In this document: positions 1 to 9,379 of the stretch, in pieces
How positions within the stretch are numbered: the stretch's first letter is position 1
Layout: each line of letters opens with the position of its first letter
Assembly (NCBI GenBank): GCA_037127315.1
Contig: JBBBDQ010000399.1
Coordinates: 1 to 64,000, forward strand
Direction of reading: 5' to 3'
Origin: Ascarosepion bandense
Taxonomy: Eukaryota; Mollusca; Cephalopoda; Sepiida; Sepiidae
Length of the DNA: 64,000 bases
The notes under the pieces: generated by a model
Seen by the model: the letters and a program-made list of their open reading frames with translations, nothing else
What the model was told of the DNA's origin: nothing
Database searches by the model: none
Program-made: the position numbers and the translations under genes

Positions 1-30
1 AAGAAGAAGAAGAAGAAGAAGAAGAAGAAA
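1..30. repeat. (AAG)n microsatellite
   Basis: The window opens inside a pure AAG trinucleotide run, so its true start lies outside. From there to about 620 the sequence is AT-rich with short GATT runs near 375-390, and I recognise nothing else in it. Confidence 0.9.
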
Positions 31-627
31 AGTAAGATGTAAACCACTAAATCATCTCAAAACAAAAATATCTTACTATTTAAAATATTTTCTTGTTTTA
101 TAAAACCTGCAAAGGGTTTATAAGCCGTAAAAAATAATCACGGATATCTCAGCGTAAGTGAATATCAATCAATAAATGCGAATGAGTTAAAGACTGTATA
201 CCAATAAAGAAAAGGTTGATTGCCTGCTTATATATCTTGAAAATCATTATTTTCACCGCTGGCTATGAGGGGAGCATTTTCGCCGGCTAGAGGCGCCGGT
301 GGCGAACACTCCTCCAAAACCGGTACTAAATCCATATTTGTAGCTGCAATTTGGTAGTAACAAATGGATCGATAGATTGATTGATTGATTTTTCTACGTA
401 AAGGCAGGTATCTTAAGTGTGTGTAGAGGTGTATTAGTCAATCGGAGTTCACTTCTAATTAACTTCCGACCAACATATCGATCAAGACTAGAGAGCTGCC
501 AAATTAATCGATCTCCTTATTTGATCTATATTTTTCTAATCACATTTCAGTCTAATCCGGTGTAGTTGTTTCTTCGTAACTTTTCTCTTCCTGACATATG
601 TGTAAGTCTTGGCTTAGAGATGTATAT

Positions 628-643
628 ATATATATATATATGA

Positions 644-706
<63 letters not shown>

Positions 707-852
707 TGTGTGTGATTCAGTGAGGCTGAGTTACTTTTAAAGCATTTGCATATTTGAGTCAGGCTGTATATGTGTGTGTTTGTATGTGTGTGTGTGTGTT
801 TCAGTGAGGTAATTTTTTTTTAAGCATTTGCATATCTGAGTCAGGCTGTATA

Positions 853-925
<73 letters not shown>
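628..925. repeat. (AT)n and (GT)n compound microsatellites
   Basis: AT dinucleotides (about 628-664) pass directly into a GT run (about 665-715), and a longer GT run lies at about 855-925. Between them a short segment (gcatttgcatat, then tgagtcaggctgtat) occurs twice, around 740-770 and 825-850, so this is a local duplication of unique sequence plus GT tract. The His-Thr-rich open frames here are microsatellite artefacts. Confidence 0.9.
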
Positions 926-927
<2 letters not shown>

Positions 928-1033
928 TCACCAAAAACCTGAACAGCCATATAGAAAAAATGCCCCAACGTGTGTCTGATTAATAAAGTGTGAGAAATGA
1001 CAGAACGTATGGCGAGAAAGAGTGAAAGAAAGC

Positions 1034-2040
1034 TTGTGCAGAAAGAAAGAAAGAAAGAAGACAATTTATGAACAGAAAGAATGAAAGAACGAAAGAACTA
1101 AAAAGTAATGAAATAATTCTACATCAGAATGGAAGGAACATGAAGAAAGAAAGAAAGAAAGAAGGAAAGAAAGAAAGAAAGAGGGGAAAGAAAATTTATG
1201 AACAGAAAGAATGAAAGAACGAACGAAAAAATGAAAGAATACGACAGCAGAAAATAAGGAACATAAATGTAGAAGGAAAGGAAGAGTAAAAAAAAGAAAA
1301 AAGAAACAAACAAACAAACAGACAACCAAAAAAGAAAGAAACAAAAAAGAAGGAATAAAAGAAAGAAAGAAAGAAAGAAAGAAGACAATTTATGGAGAGA
1401 AAGAATGAAGAACGAAAGAAGAATTTAATGAATCCTACGACAGAGAGTAGGGAAGAGGAATGTAGAAAGAATGAAAAAAGAAATAAAGAAAGAAGACAAT
1501 TTATGGACAGAAAAATGAAAGAACGAAAGAAAAATAAAAGAATCTTACAGCAGAAAGAATGAAACATGAATGTAGAAAGAAAGAAAGAAACAAACAAACA
1601 AACAAACAAACAAACAAACAAACAAACAAAAAGTCAGAAATTACCTTGGAAAGAAAGAAAACAAAATGAAAGAAAGAAAAAGAAAAATGAAGAAAAAATA
1701 AAGAATAGAAGATGAAAAACAAACAATAAAATAAGGAAATCATCAAAAGAAGAAATAGAAACAAAGAACGAAAAAACAAAACAAAGAAAGGAAAAAGAAC
1801 GAATCATGTAGCAGACGGTAAAAATCATGAACGTGGAAAGACAGAAACAAAAAGAAAAATAGAAAACGGAAAGAAAAACAAATTTGATTAAAAGAATGTA
1901 AGAAAAGAGAAAAGGAAGAAAAAGATAAAAAGAAAACTAGAAAGAATGCCCGAAACAAAAAAAAAGAACAGAAAAGAAGGAAAACAAAGAAAGAAAGAAA
2001 AATTTACTGAACAAAGAAAAAAAAAAAGAAAAAAACATTA
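1034..2040. repeat. Purine-rich degenerate tandem repeat
   Basis: About 1 kb is almost all A and G on the plus strand, mostly GAAA-type tetranucleotides. A more complex unit recurs inside it: acaatttatg, then a GAAAGAATGAAAGAACGAAAG-like stretch, then a segment with acagcagaa or catcagaa, then gaacatgaa or gaatgtagaa. It is visible near 1060, 1190, 1385 and 1495. Minus-strand frames rich in Phe, Leu and Ser are products of this composition and are not taken as genes. The 2042-2299 frame (85 codons, basic N-terminus) has no recognisable domain. Confidence 0.8.
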
Positions 2041-2599
2041 AATGAAGGAAAGAAGAAAAAGCAAAAGAAAACGCAAGATTCAAAGGGGGTTAAATAAAGC
2101 CCCTCCCCCGTCAAATCTGGGCGATTCATTGGAGCAGCTGTCATCTAAGGCAAGGCCGAAAGAGACAGATTACTGGACGGAAACAGTGAAAGTGGAAGAC
2201 GGCGTTGGTCAATTAGTCAGCGGCCCAATCACACGATCATCAAATCAAAAGTTAATTGGCCCGTCTGAAGTGACCAGAAAGGCGAAGTCATATCAATAAT
2301 CATACATGCCTCCGGCAGAAACACTCCAAGAAGCAAATTCTTCGAGTGCTATCGATCATAGACTTTTCATCCTGGGCAAAGGAAGAGAATTCTATTGAAT
2401 CGCATGGAGAGATAGGGAGTTCATTATATTTCATCGCAAATCATTTGAATACTCACAGGTTATTCAATTTCATAAGATAAGGAATCGATTACTGTACTAT
2501 ATACCTCACGAAGAAGAAAAATTGCGACAGCATCAACAAAAATAATTATAGTATTTGGATGAATTAATCTGGGAATAAAATTTTAAAATATGAAAGCTT

Positions 2600-3475
2600 A
2601 TATAATAGCAGTTAATTTTTAGTCATCATACTTTAGTCAGAATTGAACTACACCATCAGAAAATTAAAATTACACAAAGCAGAATAATGAAGTAGTGTTA
2701 CTAAGGATGCGCGTTATGGTGCAGTGGATATCGGCTCGGAACGAAAAATCGAGGAGCCGATTTCGAATTTCACTTGAATTCATTGCATTCATTTACGCGC
2801 AAATACCCTTGGGAAAGGTATTAATCCGTTTCTTCCTTCCAGTTATGGGTTAAATAACAGGACAGATTGGGTTCTATAGCCTTGGCTGGCAACCAGTCTA
2901 CCGCAGAAAGCAATGGCAACCTACTGCGGGATAATCTTCTGGCATTTAACTGACTGACTGACTGAGTGTTACTAAGACACAAAAAAATTTCCCTAGAAAC
3001 AAAGAGAGTGCCAGATTGCTATGTGATGTCAGTTCTTCAATACGGTATTGAATGCTGGACAATAACATCGAAGATGAGATAAAAAAAACTTGAAGCTGCA
3101 GAAATGTGGTTTTACAGAAGGAGGTTGCGGATATCATGGACCAAACATGTGAACAAGGATGAGGTTTTGGAAAAAATGGCAGTGAAAAGAAAACTAATAG
3201 GTAGCATCAAGAAGAGACAACTGAAGTTCCTGGGACATGCAATGAGGCAGGAGGGCTTGGAGAACTTGATACTGACAGGGCAGATAGAAGGAAAAAGAGA
3301 CAGGGGAAGGCAGTGGATAACATATTTGAAGGGCCTGATCAGGTGGATGACGGAATGGGGGTTTCGTGGAGTAATAGGAGAAAACATATTAAGAGCCACC
3401 AGAGATAGGGAGACCTGGATAGCCATGATCGCCTACGTCCTGAACGAATAGGGCACATAGAAAAAGAAGAAATGT
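2600..3475 (+). pseudogene. RTE/BovB-like LINE, 3' fragment (interrupted)
   Basis: This is the C-terminal part of a non-LTR retrotransposon reverse transcriptase ORF. Motifs in order are CDV(M)S with LQYGIECWTI, WFYRRRLRISWTKHV, RQLKFLGHAMR, GKRDRGRQWITYLKG and RATRDRETW, ending in a stop after VLNE at about 3451. The layout matches the RTE clade: BovB has the same order of YGCESWT, LLRVPWT, LQYFGHLMR, GRQRMRWL and DREAW. The element is 5'-truncated. The stretch 2600-2694 aligns only weakly, and a SINE splits the element at 2706-2965. An in-frame stop near 3080 and degenerate reading before it show that the copy is dead. Clade assignment rests on motif order only. Confidence 0.75.
2695..2976 (+). 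mobile_element. tRNA-derived SINE (family 1) with 11-bp target-site duplication
   Basis: The SINE occupies 2706-2965 and is flanked by perfect GTGTTACTAAG repeats at 2695-2705 and 2966-2976. Its head holds pol III promoter boxes: an A-box-like tggtgcagtgg near 2716 and a weak B-box-like tttcgaattt near 2760. The body is shared by all family copies: cgcgcaaatacccttgggaa, agttatgggttaaataacag and accagtctaccgcagaaag. The 3' end is (CTGA)n-like. This copy lacks the catgtctctttcgagacatg segment before the tail seen elsewhere, so it carries an internal deletion. It inserted into the RTE copy around it. Octopus tRNA-type SINEs (OK, OR) are known from the literature; identity with them is not tested here. 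Confidence 0.85.
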
Positions 3476-3844
3476 TGATATGGGTTGATATATGAAAATA
3501 TATATATATCCACAAACCTAAAAAAGAGTCGTCAATGGAACGAGACATACATGGTTGGGAAGGGGATACCTGAAAAGAGAAACTGAATCCTTATTAATAA
3601 TATCCCAGTACTATTCTACAAAAGAAAATTAGTTAGACATGTCGCAGGGTTTGTTTGTTTACGCCGGAGTCGAAATGTTGACATATGACTGATTTGCACA
3701 AAGATGGATATAAAGGTCTGGTAAACACTTGTGTGAAAAAGTCAAGATTACGCTACAGTCAAAAAGGAAGATACAGGTTGGTTTTCATTGTAGAATTAAA
3801 GATGAAACTGTTATTGATAGCATAAATGTTTCCAGTATCAAACA

Positions 3845-4640
3845 GAAATATTATCTATATATAAAAAAAAGGCAATCTGTGAGTCCGTGTGTGACTCTAA
3901 GATATGCACGCCTACATTTTTTAAGCTGCACCATTCAAAGGTTCTAAGGACACATATCTACAGGGAAGCCAGGTCGACGCATACTTTTTGGATTTAAGTT
4001 CAGCAATTTTCCCTTTCGCAATTTTTGGCTAATGGTGCCGATTGTTTACATTTGCTCTGTAAAACATCTAAGATCTAAGATGGTTGCTAGATTACGTCAC
4101 AGAAATCAAATCACACGTGTCAAACGCGACTAAAAAAATAAAATGAATCTTTATATTTAATTTTTACTCTGACGTTTTAAAAATTAATTTGGTCAACAAA
4201 AAATGTGAATATTTTCCCCCGTAATTTTGAAACAAAGGAAATATTTTTAAAAAAATGTGTTTTTCAAACAAAAAAAAATATGTAAAAAAAAAAAAAAGTG
4301 CCAATGGTTAATTTAATTATTTTTTTATAGATTTAATATTTTATACTTCAGAAAATAAAATTAAACCAAAAAGAAAAATAAAGCTTTTTTTTCACTAAAT
4401 ATTTCATGTAGAAAATCAACTGTCTGTAAATTCGAGTGGCATTAAAGTAACGTTTTCCTCTAAAATTAAATGTCTACATCTTTAAATATTCTTAGAAAAT
4501 TTCTAAACCGATAGCATAATAGTTTTTATATTTTTAATTTCAGTAGAACAACATAAATAATTTTTATTTTTATGCTAAATTCATTTAGTCACCAAAAATG
4601 TAAATATTTTCCCCCGTAATTTTGAAACAAAAACAAGCAC
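3845..4640. repeat. AT-rich block with direct repeats, possible Helitron-type sequence
   Basis: The stretch tctatatataaaaaaaaggc followed by aatctgtgagtccgtgtg (from about 3853) resembles the TC-starting left end of short Helitron-type elements, but I find no matching hairpin-CTAG right end. A segment containing atattttcccccgtaatttt occurs twice in direct orientation, at about 4184-4236 and 4580-4630, with about 390 bp between starts. The rest is AT-rich with A and T homopolymers. The region 3480-3845 just upstream holds nothing I recognise. Confidence 0.35.
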
Positions 4641-4740
4641 AATGTTGTTTACAATGTCACACAAAACATCAAATCACGTTTACGCAAAACAAAAGAAAAT
4701 AGATTTTTTAATGCTTCTCCTACTACTAAAATGTTCTGAG

Positions 4741-4878
4741 TTACACGGGCAGCTCCGGACTAATGTGCTAGTACATATAAAACACCAGAAAAAATTACGG
4801 GAACTTTTGGGAATCGAAGGAGAAAGGCCTAAGCCCACAGATAGCTTTCAAGATTACAGGTTCCGCAGGTACTCCTAA
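4741..4878 (+). CDS. Possible terminal coding exon, unidentified
   Basis: A pyrimidine-leaning tract ending in AG at about 4740 precedes an open frame ending TAA at 4876-4878. The last 45 or so codons give a charged, non-repetitive peptide containing KHQKKLRELLGIEGERPKP and ending in YRFRRYS. Codon and base composition are more balanced than the surrounding AT-rich DNA. The frame stays open upstream to an ATG at 4642 but becomes AT-biased there. I do not recognise the protein. It could be the last exon of a host gene, an exon captured by a mobile element, or chance. Confidence 0.25.
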   Translation, partial: LHGQLRTNVLVHIKHQKKLRELLGIEGERPKPTDSFQDYRFRRYS

Positions 4879-5478
4879 TATTCTTAGAGATAGGTGTAAT
4901 TTATGTTCAAGAGTAAAAATTATAATAATAAAATTCAATAATCAAAGACAACTAATAAGAGGAATGAATTAGTGTTTAAATGTCAGCATGAAATGAAATA
5001 TAAATGTCCATAATGTAGGTTTAACAGCAATTAGCTCCTATATTTTCATTTTTTACTCCTATCTGATAATTCTAATGCTGTAAACGCCAAATTAAAATAT
5101 TAAGTTTAATATTCGCCTTTTATTTTTGTATATATATAATTTCTTCTCTTTCAGACGAAAACCTCTTCCTTTCATGACCCTTATTACATGCCCTTATATG
5201 AACAAAACTTTACTTCCGATACGAAGACAGAAGATTAACATCTTCATCTGCCAATATAGAATAATCCTCATGTAAGGTGATTCGAAATTTATTGCTTCAT
5301 AAATATTTGCTCTCTAATTAAATACATTGAAATCTTTGTGTGGATTAGTTTTAGTATTTTATAACTTTTATAATTATCTTACTAGGATTCATTTGGATTA
5401 TCTACTAAGGAAAGATTTTTTGCCATGGATTGTTTTCAATTAGCGTATATACATATATATATTATTACCATCATTATT
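4879..5478. other. AT-rich DNA without recognised features
   Basis: Short AT and TATA runs (for example around 5130 and 5445) and no repeat family, RNA gene or coding frame that I can support. Confidence 0.5.
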
Positions 5479-5540
5479 AACTACCTGATGAGACATTGTT
5501 CTTTCAAAGTTGAAACGAAATATAGAATTTTGTAGTAGTT
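5479..5540 (+). ncRNA. Hammerhead ribozyme motif, complete core
   Basis: Stem I is AACTAC (5479-5484) with GTAGTT (5535-5540), 6 bp. The core CTGATGA is at 5485-5491. Stem II is GACATTG (5492-5498) with CAAAGTT (5505-5511), one mismatch and one G-U, around a 6-nt loop. GAAA is at 5512-5515. Stem III is CGAAAT (5516-5521) with ATTTTG (5527-5532), one G-U, around a 5-nt loop. Then come T at 5533 and A at 5534, so the predicted cleavage site follows 5534. All residues conserved in hammerhead cores are present. An (AT)n tract follows immediately. Penelope-like elements are known to carry hammerheads, and Penelope-type protein fragments occur elsewhere in this window. Activity is inferred from structure only. 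Confidence 0.75.
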
Positions 5541-5547
5541 TGTACAT

Positions 5548-5550
<3 letters not shown>

Positions 5551-5594
<44 letters not shown>

Positions 5595-5691
5595 ATTATA
5601 TTTTAGAACATGTAAATAACTTCTCTATACCGAGCACTGTTTTAAATTAATGTTTTGGACGTGGAAAACAATTCTTCGTTCTGTATTCACT

Positions 5692-5737
<46 letters not shown>

Positions 5738-5846
5738 TGTATGTGTGTGTGTGTATGTGTGTGCGTGTGTGTGTGTGTGTCTTAATATTGTTTAATATAT
5801 ATGTTAATATATGTATATATGTTATATATATATGTTTATATGCTTA

Positions 5847-5928
<82 letters not shown>
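5551..5928. repeat. Series of (AT)n tracts within a repeated element tail
   Basis: Long AT runs lie at about 5551-5590, 5695-5732 and 5850-5928, with a TG-rich stretch at 5733-5790. Between them, ataaattatattttagaaca (from about 5590) and gagcactgttttaaattaat then gttttggacgt (from about 5632) also occur at 47088-47395 beside another hammerhead. The tracts therefore sit inside a dispersed element and are not independent. Confidence 0.8.
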
Positions 5929-5930
<2 letters not shown>

Positions 5931-6112
5931 ATTTTTAAACGAGTTATTTCGCTACCCAGGTTTCTACCATGAGTAGTGTATTCAGGCGATTTTTAATAAC
6001 TGATTTTATCGTTTACCGTTTTTTTTAAGAACGCTCTTGTAACGGTGTTTTATTTGAACGTTCAAACCTTGGAAACCAAGGTAGCGAAATAAATCGTTTA
6101 TAAAAGAAAAAT
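5927..6112. mobile_element. Short inverted-repeat element with degenerate hammerhead
   Basis: The ends are inverted copies: aaacgagttatttcgctacc at the left and the complement of ggtagcgaaataaatcgttt at the right. (AT)n lies on both sides. On the minus strand 5949-5989 has hammerhead architecture: stem I TCGC/GCGA, core CTGAATA (one departure from CTGANGA), GAAA at 5961-5964, a tiny stem III CC-TG-GG, then TA before the cleavage point. The same architecture occurs in the inverted element at 58529-58635. No transposase is present. Confidence 0.6.
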
Positions 6113-6529
6113 ATATATATATATGTATTAAGCAAGTATGCAAAATAAACTGTCATAACTGTTTCTCACAATATATTGGAAAGACTTGCATAAATTTACG
6201 TATTATATGCCAATATATATGTCTACAATAATGTTAAAAAAATTAAATGAAAATAGTCAAGGTCATAACTACCTTAAATTTAAGATGTATAATATAATGA
6301 TAAATTACAAACAAAAATAATATAAATACAAATTCGATTACAAAATAAACAAATTCAGTAATAGTATCTAATCACTTTTGTTTGTTAGACATTAATTAAA
6401 GTCACTTTGAATCCTCTAGAATTTACAGAGATTTTCAATTAATAGGTGCGTATTAAATTGAAATATTTTAAACAATAACATTTTTTTATTTTCCTTTATA
6501 ATTACTTGTTGCAAAAAATCCTTACAATT

Positions 6530-6566
6530 GCCTTGATGAAGTCCATCAGAGAACGAAATGCTTCAG

Positions 6567-6597
<31 letters not shown>

Positions 6598-6829
6598 CAA
6601 TGAAATGAAGGTGTGCAGGTTAATATTAGACGATATTTCTAAAAGCGAAGCAACCGGTTTCGCTTTCGCTCTTCAAGAGATTCAAACTTAACTATGAATC
6701 TCTCCTGAAGAGCGGAGCGAAATGAGTTGCTTCACTTTTAAAAATAATATCTTTTACTACTAAGCTGCATACTTTCATTTCATTAATTAGATTTTGTACC
6801 TGTACAGCGAAATAACTCGTTTAAAAATG

Positions 6830-6830
<1 letters not shown>
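6530..6830. mobile_element. Fold-back element with hammerhead-like cores
   Basis: Arms of about 95 bp (roughly 6595-6685 and 6695-6795) are inverted copies. The left arm reads aatgaaatgaaggtgtgcag ... aaagcgaagcaac; the right arm reads the complement, ending ctgcatactttcatttcatt. The spacer is about 10 bp. The right arm contains CTGAAGAGCGGAGCGAAA at about 6710-6727, and the left arm has the matching minus-strand form. A further degenerate motif (ttgatgaagtcc ... cgaaatgcttcagc) lies at 6533-6571 before an (AT)n tract. The segment 6800-6830 repeats one end of the 5927-6112 element. From 6113 to 6530 the sequence is AT-rich and unrecognised. Confidence 0.55.

Positions 6831-6831
<1 letters not shown>

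Positions 6832-6882
<51 letters not shown>
6832..6882. repeat. (AT)n microsatellite
   Basis: About 25 AT units that directly follow an inverted-element end (cgtttaaaaatgaaat). Confidence 0.9.
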
Positions 6883-6883
<1 letters not shown>

Positions 6884-6894
6884 GTGAAATTTTG

Positions 6895-7022
6895 ACGAAA
6901 TCTTTCTTTCTTTCTTTCTTTCTTTCTTCATGTTCCTTCCATTCTGATGTAGAATTCTTTCATTACTTTTTAGTTCTTTCGTTCTTTCATTCTTTCTGTT
7001 CATAAATTGTCTTCTTTCTTAA
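6895..7022 (-). repeat. Inverted copy of the 1.06-kb purine-rich unit
   Basis: This stretch is the near-exact reverse complement of about 1058-1165, with the same ordered landmarks: the CTTT run, atgttccttccattctgatg, tagttctttcgttctttc and gttcataaattgtcttc. The match includes the non-simple parts, so it reflects duplication and is not shared simple sequence. Confidence 0.8.
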
Positions 7023-7024
7023 TT

Positions 7025-7140
7025 TAATTGTTTAAACATCATTTTTAATGAATATTCGTTTTTGAGGAGATGCTCTGTTTTGTTATAAGCAAAGAGATTA
7101 TTTATTTACATACATTGGCCTGAATAATCGAGAATTCTCA
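7025..7140 (+). repeat. Fragment related to the 45.35-46.03 kb palindrome arms
   Basis: The order of landmarks (aaacatcatttttaatg, atattcg, ggagatgctctgtttt, ttggcctgaataatcga) matches, with divergence, about 45400-45495 in the arm of the large palindrome. Confidence 0.45.
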
Positions 7141-7185
7141 TTCTGGCCTGTATATGTGAATAATGCTGTTTAATTATAAAAACGG

Positions 7186-7455
7186 ATGTGCGTTGTGGAT
7201 ATCGGCGCGGAACGGGGAATCCAGGAGTAGAGTTCGAATTTCGGTTGACTTGCTTGCATTCGCTTACGCGCAAATACCCTTGGGAAAGGTATTAATTCGT
7301 CTCTTCTCTCCAGTTATGGGTTAAATAACGGATTGGGTTCTATAGCCTTGGCTGGCAACCAGTCTACCGCAGAAAGTAATGGCAACCTACTGCGGAATAA
7401 TCATCTGCCCAATCAGTCATATCTCTTTCGAGACATGACCGCCCAAGACACACAA
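7186..7455 (+). mobile_element. tRNA-derived SINE (family 1)
   Basis: Head gtgcgttgtggatatcggcg with a B-box-like agagttcgaatttc, then the family body (cgcgcaaatacccttgggaa, ccagttatgggttaaataac, agtctaccgcagaaagtaat) and the hairpin-like catatctctttcgagacatg before the 3' end. A short deletion removes part of the A box (gtgcagtgg reads gtgg). No clear target-site duplication was found by eye. Confidence 0.85.
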
Positions 7456-7504
7456 AATCTACTTAAATAACAGTATCGAGTAAAAACAATGTTTAAACAG
7501 ATAA

Positions 7505-7580
7505 ATTATGTATATATATATATATATATATATATACACAAAAGGTATAGGGTAGGTATAGATTATATAACATTTTCATG

Positions 7581-7622
<42 letters not shown>
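7505..7622. repeat. (AT)n microsatellites
   Basis: Two AT tracts (about 7507-7537 and 7585-7622) separated by some 45 bp. The region 7625-7960 that follows holds no recognised feature. Confidence 0.85.
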
Positions 7623-7626
<4 letters not shown>

Positions 7627-7959
7627 TTAAGTTGTGATGATGATTAGTGCGCAAATTGCTGTTTTTAATGGTTTACTGGTAGAAAAACATTTTGGCAATT
7701 TTGGTTTTGTTATAAATTGCTCGATATCTGGACAGAGGTAGAGCGTTAATACAGTTAATGAAGAGAAAGCTGTCACTTAACTGAGCAGAGTTATGCCTAC
7801 TTTGACTGTTAACATGTGAAATCTTATCTAAGATCAAATACCGATTTCGCCGACTTTGGAGCTGAAATTCGCATCTGTTTCTCTCCTCAGCCCTGTTTTT
7901 GTCTCAGCTGCAGATCCGATGCGCTTTTCTTGTGCCACTTTTATTTTTTTATTTGAGAC

Positions 7960-8215
7960 ACGTTTGTATGCAGCTCTAAGCAAAAGTTCACTCTGTCCTT
8001 GGCATAATGATTAACTACATCCGACAGTAAGGTTTCTGATCGAGAGGTTTTGAGGAGCGTGCAACAAGAGATTAATTGCTGTTGTTATCAGGTCCACGCT
8101 GACCCAGAGTGGTAGCATCTGTAGGGTCCCAGCAATAGGCGAATAGTTAGCCCTAAAAATGGTGTCAAAATACTATGAAAGTATAAAAATAGTTTTTTTT
8201 TCTATCGTAAAAGTA
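7960..8215 (+). repeat. Dispersed repeat (family 3), copy 1
   Basis: It shares ordered landmarks with 15590-15870: a tgatga or tgatta ... actacatccgacag / actgcatcgggcag segment, ctctgattgggaggtt / tttctgatcgagaggtt, attgctgttgtt, gtccac(g/c)ctgaccc, ggtcccagcaata, and tatgaaagtataaaaata. Both copies lie on the plus strand. It is non-coding, and the class is unknown (an old SINE is possible). Confidence 0.6.
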
Positions 8216-8639
8216 CCAGCAATATATTTTTAAAACAAATACATTTGACTATCTACAAAAACTCTCCTTACAAAAATACGTACAGGAAACCTGATCTACA
8301 AACTATTTTCTTACAAAAAGATATATATTCTATTCATAAAAACCTCTCCGGAGAAAAAATGCATTAAATACCCTATTGAGGTTGATATGCCGTCAAAAAA
8401 ATTTAAAAAGTAAACCATACAAAACCTAATATCTTACAGTATTTACAATATTCGGACTATTGTCCTCATCTATGTTGCTATTTGTACGAAGTTTCGGACA
8501 TTGTATGCCCCGGCCTTGTTCAGGTGCTACGAATTTCGAACAAAATCTTTTATTACAATCACTGGGATATATCCTTGCGTAGATCCTCTTCTGGTAGTCA
8601 TGAGTTATCTCCCTCTAAACCTATAAGTTACTTGTTCAC

Positions 8640-8725
8640 TACTGCTGTAGCCTGGTATTGAACTCAAAACTCTTCGGGTCAAGTTACGGGAACTAACCAA
8701 CGTCTATATCCACTGGGCGGTGTGT
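8640..8725 (-). repeat. tRNA-like SINE remnant
   Basis: In antisense the stretch has a B-box-like segment (complement of tattgaactcaaaactc) and, about 50 bp upstream in that orientation, an A-box-like segment (complement of ccactgggcggtg). The spacing fits a tRNA-derived promoter. From 8215 to 8640 I see only AT-rich DNA without features. Confidence 0.35.
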
Positions 8726-8776
8726 CCTTAACTCATACTGTAAATACTGTAAATACTACATCATCTTAGAAATATA

Positions 8777-9080
8777 GTCAGACAGTCAGTTAGTTAAGTG
8801 CCATACGTGAAACACGCGTGGGCGATCATGTCTCGAAAGAGAGATGGCTGACTGGGCAGAAGATTATCCTGCAGTAGGTTGCCATTCCTTTCTGCGGTAG
8901 ACTGGTTGCCAGCCAAGGCTATAGAACCCAATCTGTTCTGTTATTTAACCCATAACTGGAAGGAAGAGATGGATTAATACCTTTCCCAAAGGTATTTGCG
9001 CGTAAGTGAATGCAATGAATTCAAGTGGAATTCGAACTCGGCTCCCCGATTTCTCGTTCCGAGCCGATATCCACTCAAAT
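8777..9080 (-). mobile_element. tRNA-derived SINE (family 1), near full length
   Basis: A minus-strand copy from the (CTGA)-type tail (cagtcagttagttaagtgcc) through catgtctcgaaagagagatg, tctgcggtagactggttgcc and cataactggaaggaagagat, to a head with gaattcgaactcggctcc and cgttccgagccgatatccac. The 5' flank (gtaaatactacatcatct, then agaaatatagtcag) is shared with the copy at 61446. The interval 9081-9380 is AT-rich and unrecognised. Confidence 0.85.
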
Positions 9081-9379
9081 ACTTAAAATCTTGTCGGCAT
9101 TAAATAACTTATTGAGTTATACTGCAAAACGAAATAAATCAAATCAAAATTCCACTAAATCTTAAGCAACTTTCTTTATAACTGATGCCAGTGTGACTTC
9201 AGAAACATACAAAGTAAAGTATTAAGACGCAGTTATTTAACAATCAATTAATCAATGTATTCAGATGCAGGACAATTTCGTTAGAAACAATGAAAAATTT
9301 CTGAAGTGTTATGTAATATCAACAGCCTACTTAGTTATTGAGAATAACAAGAACTGAACACTTCTTTATCATCTATGTA

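Noticed and set aside
1066..1958. Membrane-protein genes on the minus strand (Phe/Leu/Ser-rich frames)
   Set aside because: They are the complement of GAAA-rich DNA, overlap in all frames and have no conserved features. The same applies to 39114-39830.
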